Assembly: GCF_003609635.1 (NCBI RefSeq)
Contig: NZ_MCIA01000031.1
Location: forward strand, 248,001 to 312,000
Length of the DNA stretch: 64,000 nt
Direction of reading: 5' to 3'
Source: Lacrimispora algidixylanolytica
GTDB taxonomy: Bacteria; Bacillota; Clostridia; Lachnospirales; Lachnospiraceae
Below, one piece after another: positions 46,610-55,824 of this stretch. Below the pieces are notes generated by a model. The model did not search any database, was not told the origin of the DNA, and worked only from the letters and a program-made list of their open reading frames with translations. How positions within the stretch are numbered: the first letter of the stretch is position 1; the number at the start of each line of letters is the position of its first letter. A program made the position numbers and the translations under genes.

Positions 46610-48310
46610 CTATGGTTGAATCGCATTTGGGAATATGGTTGCAGGTTTACCATTAGTGTATATTACTCCAACTTCAACACCATCGCATATTCCATAAATC
46701 GGAACACCGTTAGTAATAGTTTTGCCCTTATGTAATTCAACTACGTATTCCCCTGCTTTTTTAATTTTTGTTGCATCCCAATTATCTGGAAACCATGACT
46801 GGCCTGTTCCTATTCTCTTTAGAGGATTTTTATGATCTGGAATATTTCCAATTCTAACACCGTTATCATAAGTTTTTTCAATATTATATGAAATTCCATT
46901 TTTCTCCAAGAAGTCAATATTGCCTTGTCCATGCCCACCACCTTTTACTTTTGATACTGAACCTGTTTTGGGATTGTATGTAAAATCTCCTATTGTTGAA
47001 TGCTTTATTGTATCTTGGCTTATACTACTTACAGTTTTACCCGCCCCCTCAATAACCTCTCCTGCCTTTCCAGTACCATTTGTAACCCCTTCCTCCACTG
47101 CCTTACCAGCAACTACCGCTTCTTCTTCTACAGTTCTAAATATGACACCGCCACTTTTAGTTATTGTGGATGCCTCTTTTTCTGCTTGCGTTAGCGCTTT
47201 CATTTTCTGGAGCTCTTGAGTAGTTTTTGCCCCCTCACCAGCTTTCCCCCATGCTGACAGGGCTACGAAAGAAAATAATTCGAATGCAATTCTTCCCTCA
47301 AGTCTTGCCTTCTCCTGAGGTTTTGCCTCATAGACAAAATGGTCAGAATAATCGTGAATTTTTTTTAATAAGGCTGGGACAATTACCGGACTGTCCTTAA
47401 TTAAAGTGTAAACATTTTTCATAAACTCACTTGGATCTATAGCCAATTCAATCAAAGAGTCAGCCATTCCAACCCCACCGTCAATTAACGCTCCACCAGC
47501 ATTGGCCCCAATTACAGATGACATATTTGTATTATTCATTATATTATTAATAGTAGTCAACTTATCAGCGTGATTAAGGTAACCTCCTGCGGCATTGGAA
47601 TACATGGCCCAATTTATGATAGCAAGCAAATGGTTTGTCTTAACAGATTCCAATGGTAAAGGTCCATTCTCCTTATAGTCACTGCTGTTCGTAAATGATC
47701 CAATTACGTTTGATATAACTGGGATCTGAGCATTATACACGTCATTCCCAAATTGGTTAAACTGGTTTTTCACATCAATTTGAAATAGCTCATACGTCAA
47801 TTTCAAATATTTTTTTTTGTACTTCTGTGGCATCATTGCTCTTAACACTTTAATAGAGGATGGCATCGCCGGACTACTTAAAGTCATGTCAATAACATAA
47901 CCAAAAGCATCACTCTGCAACTGTCCACGTATGATATCCTCTCGTTTAATTACTTCAGTTTTATTATACTCGTCTATAAGATTAACAATTTTTCCCATTG
48001 TACTCAAGCTTGTATTGTACACTTTGGGTTGATTCACTTGTGTTTTATTGCTGGTTTGTGCTGTAGTGGCATCTTCCTTTTTAACAGGTGTAACCATCTT
48101 CGGAACTGCCAATGCCTTTTGTATCCGACTAACAGTTGATGCAACAGCAGGAGAATTAACCACAGGCAATAATTTAGCCGCCACCTTGCCTAAACTGGAG
48201 TTTTTAATATTATTTATTTGTGGCTGAAATGCTTTTTTTGCTAATTCTATAGCTGGTTTTACACATTTTGATATTAAGGTCTTGGATACTTTTAACAGAT
48301 TATTAAACAC
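46610..48310 (-). CDS. Polymorphic toxin with C-terminal EndoU nuclease domain
   Basis: A 566-residue protein. Residues about 1-440 form a helical region with no LXG, Rhs or other leader I recognise. From about 465 the sequence GGGHGQGNIDFLEKNGISYN, NGVRIGNIPDHKNPLKRIGTGQSWFP and GVEVGVIYTNGKP matches the bacterial EndoU RNase (PF14436) toxin domain. The GTG start has AGGGGG 9 nt upstream. It sits downstream of DUF4280 and gpD-like spike genes and upstream of immunity candidates, suggesting it is a spike-delivered antibacterial RNase (inference). Confidence 0.75.
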   Translation of the reverse strand: MFNNLLKVSKTLISKCVKPAIELAKKAFQPQINNIKNSSLGKVAAKLLPVVNSPAVASTVSRIQKALAVPKMVTPVKKEDATTAQTSNKTQVNQPKVYNTSLSTMGKIVNLIDEYNKTEVIKREDIIRGQLQSDAFGYVIDMTLSSPAMPSSIKVLRAMMPQKYKKKYLKLTYELFQIDVKNQFNQFGNDVYNAQIPVISNVIGSFTNSSDYKENGPLPLESVKTNHLLAIINWAMYSNAAGGYLNHADKLTTINNIMNNTNMSSVIGANAGGALIDGGVGMADSLIELAIDPSEFMKNVYTLIKDSPVIVPALLKKIHDYSDHFVYEAKPQEKARLEGRIAFELFSFVALSAWGKAGEGAKTTQELQKMKALTQAEKEASTITKSGGVIFRTVEEEAVVAGKAVEEGVTNGTGKAGEVIEGAGKTVSSISQDTIKHSTIGDFTYNPKTGSVSKVKGGGHGQGNIDFLEKNGISYNIEKTYDNGVRIGNIPDHKNPLKRIGTGQSWFPDNWDATKIKKAGEYVVELHKGKTITNGVPIYGICDGVEVGVIYTNGKPATIFPNAIQP

Positions 48311-48330
48311 GCATACTTACCCCCTATATT

Positions 48331-49449
48331 TTACACCTCCAGAAGAATCTGTTCAAGTTGATCTCTGCTAAGATTTGCTTCTGATATCTGTTTTTTTGTA
48401 AAACGACTTTCATATAAAACCGCCTCTTTAAAATTACAGCCCTCCAGTATGGCATCTCTAAAATCAGTTCCCATAAAAACTCCTCTAAAAAAACTAGCTC
48501 CACGTAAATTACAATTTCTAAAACTACTACCAACATACCCTTCTTGCTTCCATGGTTCTATTTCACTTTTTCCATGATCACTCAATCCGTAGGAGAAATC
48601 TGTATTCATTAATTTGGCACCTGTAAAATCTGTATTATGTAACAAACAGCCAGAGAGAACCGCTCCCTCCATATTGCAAAATCCAAAGCGGGACCCAATG
48701 AGACGACTCATATTAAAATTAGTATTTTTAAGTGAACTCCACCGAAAATCCGAATAGTGAAAATCATGACAAAGAAGTGACAAATCATTTAGTTCCAGAC
48801 CTTTGTAGTCTTCAAACAGATATATTTCTTCCTGATGATCGAAGAGTCGTTTTCTTATTTCATCTAGACCTTTTGGGGGCTGCTCCTGATAAACCACGTC
48901 TCCAGGCTCCATATATTCACCGGTTCTTATCTGCAAATCTTTTTCCTTACGCATGGTTAAATATATCTCTGTCTCTGTGGCTTCCCCGATTGAGTAAAGG
49001 ACTAATTCCTTTAGATACCCATAAAAGAAACCGACCATTTCCTGCATTACCCAATCCACCTCTGGCATTGTCACTTTTCCTACGTAGCGTTTTGCCCTTT
49101 GACATAGGTTATCCCATAACTTTCCGTAGAGACCGAGAATTCCACCTAGCTGAAGTTCGCCACCCCTTACCCCTTCATGAAAATACCACCCTCGATCATA
49201 AAAAACCATAGGACAACGATATATGCCCCGAACCAAATCCGTCCTTAATAGATGAAACATAATATAGCCAGGAACAATGTCTGGTGCCACCTTTATGTAC
49301 GCTTCACATGCCTTTGTAAATTCCTTGACAAAATGGATACGGAACTCGTCCTTCCTATCTTGAAAAACAGTTTCTGCCTCCAGCTTTACCTCAGACAATA
49401 TAGGGTTAATATTTTTGTCCCGAAAATTACAAAACGCTTTCTTCTCCAT
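48331..49449 (-). CDS. Pentapeptide-repeat protein of spike cluster
   Basis: A 372-residue protein. The N-terminal 210 residues are an unrecognised helical domain. Residues about 235-360 are pentapeptide repeats of the A(D/N)Lxx type (TNFNMSRLIGSRFGF, NTDFTGAKLMNTDFSY, NCNLRGASFFRGVFMGTDF), giving a quadrilateral beta helix. ATG at 49449 is preferred, with GGAGG upstream. In such clusters it may be an effector adaptor or carrier; function unknown. Confidence 0.75.
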   Translation of the reverse strand: MEKKAFCNFRDKNINPILSEVKLEAETVFQDRKDEFRIHFVKEFTKACEAYIKVAPDIVPGYIMFHLLRTDLVRGIYRCPMVFYDRGWYFHEGVRGGELQLGGILGLYGKLWDNLCQRAKRYVGKVTMPEVDWVMQEMVGFFYGYLKELVLYSIGEATETEIYLTMRKEKDLQIRTGEYMEPGDVVYQEQPPKGLDEIRKRLFDHQEEIYLFEDYKGLELNDLSLLCHDFHYSDFRWSSLKNTNFNMSRLIGSRFGFCNMEGAVLSGCLLHNTDFTGAKLMNTDFSYGLSDHGKSEIEPWKQEGYVGSSFRNCNLRGASFFRGVFMGTDFRDAILEGCNFKEAVLYESRFTKKQISEANLSRDQLEQILLEV

Positions 49450-49651
49450 TGCCGCCTCCACTATATTCGTGAGAGAAATTATAGCCAAGGTTTTTCCTTT
49501 CCTTTATTTCATCTCTTATGAGCACAAATTTTTCTTTTGAAATCTCTATGTAACTTCCACACCTGGGACATTCTATACAGTAGGTCACGCGATATGGAAT
49601 AAGCGTAATTTTATAATGCGGAATAAAATGATTATATTCCCGTGTATTATG
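49427..49651 (-). pseudogene. Truncated zinc-ribbon protein gene
   Basis: An open frame of 74 codons without a usable start. It reads FIPHYKITLIPYRVTYCIEC, then PRCGSYIEISKEKF, matching the second half of the small zinc-ribbon proteins common in clostridia, and ends in TAA inside the beginning of the pentapeptide gene. The N-terminal half with the first Cys pair is missing; an ATG just after the preceding gene runs into a stop after eight codons. Confidence 0.5.
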
Positions 49652-49679
49652 TTATCCTTTGCCAACACAATGTGTCATT

Positions 49680-50282
49680 TCAAACAACTGTTTCCCTTAA
49701 GGTTTCCAGTATCTGCAACATAATCTGCTGCCATTGCTTCTTTTCATCAATACTGCAATCAAAGGATCCTATTAACAATCCTTCCTTAACCTCCCGCAAA
49801 AACATCAAATGGTAGCAAGCTCCATCAATTAATGGAATATCCATAGAAAAGAGACTGATACTATTTTCTTTGTCTCCTATTGTTTTCTTATCTTCAATTG
49901 CGGAAGAAGGGTATAAACGCTTTAATTCCTTTGCTAATATGTCTCTAACTTCTGGAATCTCTTCTGGTTTTATCTCTCCTTTTTCCAAAGTGAAGGTAAT
50001 GGAGACATCCCCGCTTTCATTGCTATAAACCCAATCCGGACTTTCCGGTCCGGGATATTTGACAGCTTTTAAACCAGGATCCATTTCTTTAAAATGAGAG
50101 GGAAGAAGCAAGGTAAGACGTCCATCAATAATTTCTATTTCTTCTAATCCGAGAGTTTCGTATTTTACAACCACATACCCCTTGGTAATATCATTTTCTA
50201 TTTGATAGAAATCTTCTTGCCTTGCTGCCTGTTCCAGCTTTCTTTTATTTCTAATAATCTCTTCTGCAAAGATCTCACTCAT
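49680..50282 (-). CDS. DcrB/DUF1795-like protein (possible effector adaptor)
   Basis: A 200-residue cytoplasmic protein. The pattern LLLPSHFKEMDPG, SGDVSITFTLEKGE and IDGACYHLMFLREVKEGLLIGSFDCSI resembles the DcrB/DUF1795 fold, which includes the Eag chaperones of type VI effectors. Placement between gpD-like spikes and a toxin fits an adaptor role, but the family match is from memory and moderate. Confidence 0.55.
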   Translation of the reverse strand: MSEIFAEEIIRNKRKLEQAARQEDFYQIENDITKGYVVVKYETLGLEEIEIIDGRLTLLLPSHFKEMDPGLKAVKYPGPESPDWVYSNESGDVSITFTLEKGEIKPEEIPEVRDILAKELKRLYPSSAIEDKKTIGDKENSISLFSMDIPLIDGACYHLMFLREVKEGLLIGSFDCSIDEKKQWQQIMLQILETLRETVV

Positions 50283-50302
50283 TTCTTTCTCCTTACTGAA
50301 CT

Positions 50303-51658
50303 TTATCCTTTGATCTGCAGCAAATCGTCGATTACAATGCTTGTTCTATCTGTAAATAATGCAATTCGTTCTTTGCTGCTTATATTTAAGCTGCCTCCTT
50401 GGCATATAAAAGTCTCTCCAGTATGAATCTTGATTCCCCGTGAACTTTTTACTTTTATCCCCTGACGATCAGACATCTGTATGGATATTTTCTTCCCTGA
50501 TGCACGAAATGTAAGGGATTTGGGAGTTATTTCAAATCCTTTTCCCCTTTTTGAGGTAAAGCATTTATTATCCGGTTTACGCGTCTTAGAATTCTTCTTT
50601 CCATCTGTACGGTAGATATCCGCTATATAAGCTTTGCTTTCATCGCTTACGGGAAAACATAACCTTGCTTTGCTTCCCACCTCTGGCATACAAAACCAGT
50701 CGTTTCTGTGCCATGGATACCAATATAGCTTTTCTCCTTGGGCCTTTTTATCAACATCTAGTTTAATTCTTACACGGTCCGCTTCTACTGCTTTTATGGT
50801 ACCCGCTAAGGAGGCACCTTTTAATTTTTCCTGAAACAACTTTCTCCTTTTAAGTCCCCCTCTAGGTTCCAGTTTACACCTTCGTTTTAAAATACCTCCA
50901 TGGTAACAATCATGAATCTCAGTTACCAGAAGATATTTACCTTCAAATACAATACCGATGCCAAGACACATATCCCACTCCCCATCAATAGTAATGGATA
51001 TGAAATCACTTTCCACCAAGGAGGAAGTGTTATTACGAAATTCCAGATATTCTGTAATTCTTTTCTTCAGCACACGATCTGATCCACCTGACAACGTATT
51101 TTTATGACCTCCAGTGCCAATATAAATCTGGAGATTCTCTCCTGTCGTGCCAGGATATATGGGTGCTTCAAGATAAGAAGAAGCACGTTTTAAGAACTCC
51201 CAATCTGTTTCTTCATATTGAATCAGAGGTGTATTAAAGTCAGAAGTATTACAAGCATAATCGAGAATATCTCCTCCATGCTCCTTTACCAGATCCCGAA
51301 ACAAAGCTTTATAGGTTTTATCTTTTTTCTGAAAACTTCTTGTCTTTTTTTCATAGTCCATTAAGATTGATCTGCTGGAAAGTATAAGTGAAACATTAGC
51401 TTGTCCTTCATATCTTATCTTTATGTCTACTGGTATACCTGAAAAAAGTAGTTTGCTTGTTCCTTCGTCCTCATAAATGATTGAAAAGTTATCGTTCCAA
51501 CTTATATTGCTGAATGCTTCCACATCCTCATCTTTTAAAATGCCTTCAATCCTGGCAGTGGAGTGATTATTCACCTGTTGGTCAATTTCTAGCATTGTAA
51601 CTCCCACTAGTGAGACAGGCATCTCCAGGCTTATTGATTCATGAATGATTGTTCTCAA
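50303..51658 (-). CDS. gpD/VgrG-like spike protein, second copy
   Basis: A 451-residue protein with the gpD/VgrG motif LIQYEETDWEFLKRASSY, a central OB-like region (GTIKAVEADRVRIKLD, CMPEVGSKARLCFP) and a C-terminal run of repeating beta strands (FEITPKSLTFRASGKKISIQ). It likely trimerises into a spike. The start is probably TTG at 51658 with a GGGAGGG-rich site about 10 nt upstream; this overlaps the preceding gene by 20 bp. It is paralogous to the gene at 52180. Confidence 0.75.
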   Translation of the reverse strand: MRTIIHESISLEMPVSLVGVTMLEIDQQVNNHSTARIEGILKDEDVEAFSNISWNDNFSIIYEDEGTSKLLFSGIPVDIKIRYEGQANVSLILSSRSILMDYEKKTRSFQKKDKTYKALFRDLVKEHGGDILDYACNTSDFNTPLIQYEETDWEFLKRASSYLEAPIYPGTTGENLQIYIGTGGHKNTLSGGSDRVLKKRITEYLEFRNNTSSLVESDFISITIDGEWDMCLGIGIVFEGKYLLVTEIHDCYHGGILKRRCKLEPRGGLKRRKLFQEKLKGASLAGTIKAVEADRVRIKLDVDKKAQGEKLYWYPWHRNDWFCMPEVGSKARLCFPVSDESKAYIADIYRTDGKKNSKTRKPDNKCFTSKRGKGFEITPKSLTFRASGKKISIQMSDRQGIKVKSSRGIKIHTGETFICQGGSLNISSKERIALFTDRTSIVIDDLLQIKG

Positions 51659-52166
51659 GGTCTTTGCCCTCCCTCCATACGATCGAAACAGGTATAAAAC
51701 GGATGCCATATAGCTGCCGCCTTAATATATTTTCTGCCAACTCCAGTGAGACAATTAGGTACTGGGCCTTTTCTTTTCTAATGCAAAATATGTACTGATT
51801 TTTCTCCACTCCTTCACAGTGAAATACTGGAGACTCATTATGACGCCCTTCCTCTAAGAGGCATTCCTCTACTGGGCAATTCATATTCCAGCACACTATT
51901 TGAGAACGATAATCCTCATCTGTAAGAAAAAAAGGTACCATCGAAATCTCAGTAGAATAAGCTTCCAATATTTCTTTTAGCTGATCTGTAACACAAAAAT
52001 AAGTATCAAAGAGAAACCTTCCGTGGAAAAAATCCGGGCATCTGTCGTCCTCATCAAATCTACCAAAGGTGACAAAAGGCTCCTTATTCCGAAACCCCGG
52101 ATGGGCGTAATTTATTTCCTTGTGAAATGCAATCCTCTCGTCAGTCTGCATGATAAAATAATCCAT
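51639..52166 (-). CDS. Imm11/DUF1629-like protein
   Basis: A 175-residue protein. The pattern CVTDQLKEILEAY, SQIVCWNMNCPVEECLL and CEGVEKNQYIFCIRKEKAQY resembles the Imm11 (DUF1629) family, which is linked to polymorphic toxins. It lies between the two gpD-like genes, so it may be an immunity or adaptor protein for effectors. Overlaps both neighbours closely. Confidence 0.6.
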   Translation of the reverse strand: MDYFIMQTDERIAFHKEINYAHPGFRNKEPFVTFGRFDEDDRCPDFFHGRFLFDTYFCVTDQLKEILEAYSTEISMVPFFLTDEDYRSQIVCWNMNCPVEECLLEEGRHNESPVFHCEGVEKNQYIFCIRKEKAQYLIVSLELAENILRRQLYGIRFIPVSIVWREGKDLENNHS

Positions 52167-52179
52167 GGTTATCTCCTAT

Positions 52180-53580
52180 TTAATTGATTCTTACATCTGG
52201 CCCGGCAATATCTATCTTGGTATCCATCTTTATATGGCTCTTTTTACAGTGTAGTCGGATATGGTCTGATGCATAAAATTCTATGGCTTCATCCGCATCA
52301 ATACGAATCCCCTTTCCACTGCTTAAGGTAACGCTCTCTTCACTTTCAATGGAGATACCCTCCCCCTCATTCAAGCTAATAGACGTTCCGTCATTGCAGG
52401 TGATGATAACTGCTTTCTTTGTAAATCGAATTTCTTTTCCATGGATGGTGCGGAAGTATTTGATGGTTGGATCACTTGTGGAAGCATCTTTATTTTCTCC
52501 GCTTCTTGAGGAGTTCTCTGCAATCCCATTCTCTTCTTTTTTATCTGGGAAATGGATAAATACCTTATCTCCTGGTTCTGGCATACAGTACCAGCCGCCT
52601 TCTGATCCTGCTGTATACATGGTCTGGTAGGGAAATTCCCATACAGATTTTTTCTCACCTGCATTTTCATCAATTACCATGTTAACAAGCACTTTATCCT
52701 TTACAGATTCTACTACTGTGGCCTCAATTGACACACCTATGAGGCTTTCTGCGTAGATATATGGTTTTTCTAGTCCGTTGGGGGTATTCAGCCAGTAGTC
52801 AAACACAATTTCTCCCTGGATCTTTTTTGCTTCTATTTTACTGATATAAAGACTTTTTCCATGGAACTTTACACTTAAGCCTGTCTTACAAAATCGACCT
52901 GAACGAACCTGGAAACTGACAGCATCGGTTTCCGTTTGAGAACCATTATTTATAGCTTGTAATCTTTTATAATTACTTAAATTCTTTTCTATTTTATAAG
53001 AGTAGCTTTGAATTTCCTCAACAGCAGTCTCCTTTTTTAACCCGAAATAAATCTTTGGTTCCCCAAATTTTGTATCCGGTAATATTCCTGCATGGAAATG
53101 GGAGGCAAGCCGTTTCATAAACTCCCAATCTGTTTCTTCATATTGTACCAACAGACTTCCTATGGATTTTCCTTCTGAAATGAAATCCATAATATCTCCG
53201 CCGCTATATTCTTTTGCTATCTCATTTAAAATCGTCTGATAGGTCTGCTCCTTTTCCTGATAGGATGCCGATTTTTTCTCAATATCCATAAGATAGGATG
53301 CTGAAATAAGATTTATCTCAGCTTTATATAAGTCACCATCAAGGTATACCGATATTTCTTCTGCTATTCCTATAAATAGTGTGGTTCCGTCATCTAAAAA
53401 GACTCTGATTCTATCTTCATTCCTATTTTCAAGAACCAGCTTGTCCTGACTTCCATCTGCTATGATTCCTTTGATCATGCAATGACCGTGCTCATTTATT
53501 TGTTCTGATAAGAAAAACTCAGTAATTTCCTGAATCATCTCTAGATCTATCTTAATTTGCCTATATGTATCATCTTTCAA
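52180..53580 (-). CDS. gpD/VgrG-like spike protein, first copy
   Basis: A 466-residue protein related to phage late control D/VgrG. The motif LLVQYEETDWEFMKRLA, the middle domain with the Met-Pro-Glu-Pro-Gly-Asp segment (YCMPEPGDKVFIHFP), and a C-terminal series of short beta repeats (KEIRFTKKAVIITCNDGTSI to DIAGPDVRIN) are typical of a spike with a beta-helix tip. It follows the DUF4280 gene by 20 nt. In known contractile systems such proteins form the hub and needle tip. Confidence 0.75.
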   Translation of the reverse strand: MKDDTYRQIKIDLEMIQEITEFFLSEQINEHGHCMIKGIIADGSQDKLVLENRNEDRIRVFLDDGTTLFIGIAEEISVYLDGDLYKAEINLISASYLMDIEKKSASYQEKEQTYQTILNEIAKEYSGGDIMDFISEGKSIGSLLVQYEETDWEFMKRLASHFHAGILPDTKFGEPKIYFGLKKETAVEEIQSYSYKIEKNLSNYKRLQAINNGSQTETDAVSFQVRSGRFCKTGLSVKFHGKSLYISKIEAKKIQGEIVFDYWLNTPNGLEKPYIYAESLIGVSIEATVVESVKDKVLVNMVIDENAGEKKSVWEFPYQTMYTAGSEGGWYCMPEPGDKVFIHFPDKKEENGIAENSSRSGENKDASTSDPTIKYFRTIHGKEIRFTKKAVIITCNDGTSISLNEGEGISIESEESVTLSSGKGIRIDADEAIEFYASDHIRLHCKKSHIKMDTKIDIAGPDVRIN

Positions 53581-53600
53581 ATATTTATCCTCCTCAACAT

Positions 53601-53930
53601 TTATGATTTTCCCTTAATCCGAATGATACCACCACAAGCACATGATAAGATGCTGGTGGTAAAAAGGACTGGTTCATTATTAATCGTATAATTCTTATCA
53701 TCAATCAGCCATGGCGTAAGTATTACCGGGGAACAGGGTTTTTGAGGATCTTCTTTCCTACATGTACCAAAGGGAGGAATATTGGTACCGGACTTGCAAT
53801 CCATAACAGTGGCCTGATTTTTTCCACTGATACTTACACCGTGGCTGGAAGGAACACAAATACAACTCCGACTGCTCCCCATTGTACAGGTTAAACAAAA
53901 CCCGTCAAAAACCTGAATTCTTTCAGACAT
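53601..53930 (-). CDS. DUF4280 PAAR-like protein
   Basis: A 109-residue cysteine-rich protein. The pattern LTCTMGSSRS, VMDCKSGTNIPPFGTCR, KPCSPVILTPW and LSCACGGIIRI matches DUF4280, a PAAR-like family that caps spikes of contractile injection systems. First gene of the island; AGAGGT precedes the ATG. Being next to two gpD-like genes supports a spike-tip role. Confidence 0.85.
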   Translation of the reverse strand: MSERIQVFDGFCLTCTMGSSRSCICVPSSHGVSISGKNQATVMDCKSGTNIPPFGTCRKEDPQKPCSPVILTPWLIDDKNYTINNEPVLFTTSILSCACGGIIRIKGKS

Positions 53931-54373
53931 GTTAATGTACCTCTCTGCTAGTTGGTTGCTGTAAAATGGTTTTTATGATTTGTTGTAGAAATGTAGTGCT
54001 AATCTAGTATAAGGTAAAAATGTTTAAAAAATTATGGTATGTAAAAACTAGCAGTATCTAAGTAAAAATTGGTATGAATATTAGTATTTTCTTCCTTTTC
54101 ATTCTTTCTCATTTTTCATTTTAATTATTAAAATATAATTCCTGGCCAGATCATTTTTGTAATGGAATAAACAACATTATATTTAACCATTCTTTTATTA
54201 CCGTAAAGGGTATAGACATAAAAAATAAGCCCACATACCTATATTTCTATAAGTACATGAACTTATTTTTATGTTTTTTTATTATAGAATAACAATTAAT
54301 TATAATAAAATGGAGCATAAGATTTTTCATTTTATTTCTATATATTCTTATATAGATGCTTGATGCTCATAAC
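53931..54373. other. AT-rich intergenic region with one long hairpin
   Basis: No gene is visible. At 54313-54368 the arms GAGCATAAG and CTTGATGCTC flank an AT-rich inner repeat CTATATA...TATATAG, giving a cruciform-type structure. No clear sigma-A promoter for the DUF4280 operon is evident; only a weak TATACT-like -10 is seen near 54010 on the minus strand. Confidence 0.4.
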
Positions 54374-54519
54374 GTAAAAACTCTGTAGACTCAAATCATC
54401 TCTGCCAATTAGAGGCCAAGAAAATTGTAGATCATAAAAACTGGTTGCTGAAAAAGCAGGGGGAAAACAAAAAGACAGCACGCTCTGCTTATGAGGTGGC
54501 AGTTTATGAAAATAATTAA
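54374..54519 (+). pseudogene. Gene fragment
   Basis: An open frame of about 48 codons ending at TAA 54517-54519 with protein-like, basic content (LEAKKIVDHKNWLLKKQGEN, then ARSAYEVAVYENN). It has no start and no known family match. Probably debris of a mobile or lost gene. Confidence 0.3.
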
Positions 54520-54679
54520 ATTTGGATGGAGTTATTCATGCTCATATAAGGCACTCCCTCCAAGTACGAAGATTTGAATATGGCTATTATTTTAAGAGTG
54601 GATATAGTAGTTAATTATTTATATTTCCTTAGTAAGGGTAAAGCTAACATAACTTCATACTAAATTTACAGTTTCTCTT

Positions 54680-55567
54680 TTATATGTGGGAGGATTTTAA
54701 CTCACAAAAAAGTTCATTATAAAACCGCTCAGAAGATTTATCTAATTGTTCTTTTCTACGAATAATCCCTATAATTAAACCAAAATCTGTATTAGCTAAA
54801 TTTCTTCTTACAGTCATATCAGGTACTGGTTCAATAGCAGCTACAGGTAAAATTGAACAACCAATACCAGCCTGAACAAATTGTATAATTGTCCTACCAT
54901 CATTTATTTGTATCATTGATTTTAGTGGTATGCCAGAAGAACTAAAATGTTTGTCAATCTCATTCCGATAAGAACAGTATGATTCCGTAAGAAGCAAACT
55001 TATATTACTTAAATCATTCAGTGTAATCTTTTCTTTTTTAGTAAGCGGATGCCCTATCGGCAGTAATAACTCCATTGGTTCCAAACAAATCGGTTCAAAC
55101 AAAAGATTTTGATTCGTTGGCGGAGCAAAACCAATTCCAATATCCAATTGATTATTTAATATTTTTTGCGTAATAATTTCTGAACTGTTAAGTTCAAATG
55201 TTAATTTAATATTTGAATATTCTTTACAAAAATCAATTACTTTAGGAATCAGCATAGACCTACCAATTGTACTTATTGTTCCCAATCTAATATGCCCTAT
55301 TTGACCACTAACAAAATTACTCATTACCATTTTAAAGGTATCTGCATGTTCAAGTAATGATTTGGCATTTTTCCAGAAAAATTCACCTTCTTTAGTAAGA
55401 ATCATTTTTCTGCCTGATTTTTCAAATAATTTAATACTTAATTCTTCTTCAAGCTGCTGAATATGAAGCGTAATGGTAGAAGGCGCATATCCCATTTTTT
55501 CCGCAGCCTTTAAATAACTGCCCTCGTTAAGTATATTTTTAATAGTCTGAAGCTGTTTTAAATCCAT
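54680..55567 (-). CDS. LysR-family transcription regulator
   Basis: A 295-residue regulator with the N-terminal LysR winged helix (QLQTIKNILNEGSYLKAAEK, then MGYAPSTITLHIQQLEEELS) and a periplasmic-binding-like effector domain (residues 90-290). No target gene is adjacent on either side, apart from the lipoprotein gene divergent at 55825. Ligand unknown. Confidence 0.9.
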   Translation of the reverse strand: MDLKQLQTIKNILNEGSYLKAAEKMGYAPSTITLHIQQLEEELSIKLFEKSGRKMILTKEGEFFWKNAKSLLEHADTFKMVMSNFVSGQIGHIRLGTISTIGRSMLIPKVIDFCKEYSNIKLTFELNSSEIITQKILNNQLDIGIGFAPPTNQNLLFEPICLEPMELLLPIGHPLTKKEKITLNDLSNISLLLTESYCSYRNEIDKHFSSSGIPLKSMIQINDGRTIIQFVQAGIGCSILPVAAIEPVPDMTVRRNLANTDFGLIIGIIRRKEQLDKSSERFYNELFCELKSSHI

Positions 55568-55824
55568 ACTTACTCCTAATATTCAGTTTTACTGAACTAA
55601 ACCCATGATAATTTTGTATTTTCAATACGATAAAAATATTTTATCATAAGAAAGTAAGAAAGCAAATAACAAATTGTTCCGGAGTGGTAAATGAAAACAT
55701 AAACAAATACAAAATACAAAATATATATTCAAATGGCATTAAAAGATTCTAATACAAATATACAGAAGGCTGCTAAATCAGCATTGCATTCAAAATTAAA
55801 TTAAGCAATAATCAAGGAGATAAA

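Noticed and set aside
45654-53930. Possible prophage tail region
   Set aside because: gpD-like genes occur, but there is no capsid, terminase, tape measure, portal, holin or endolysin gene, and the surrounding genes are toxin and immunity types.
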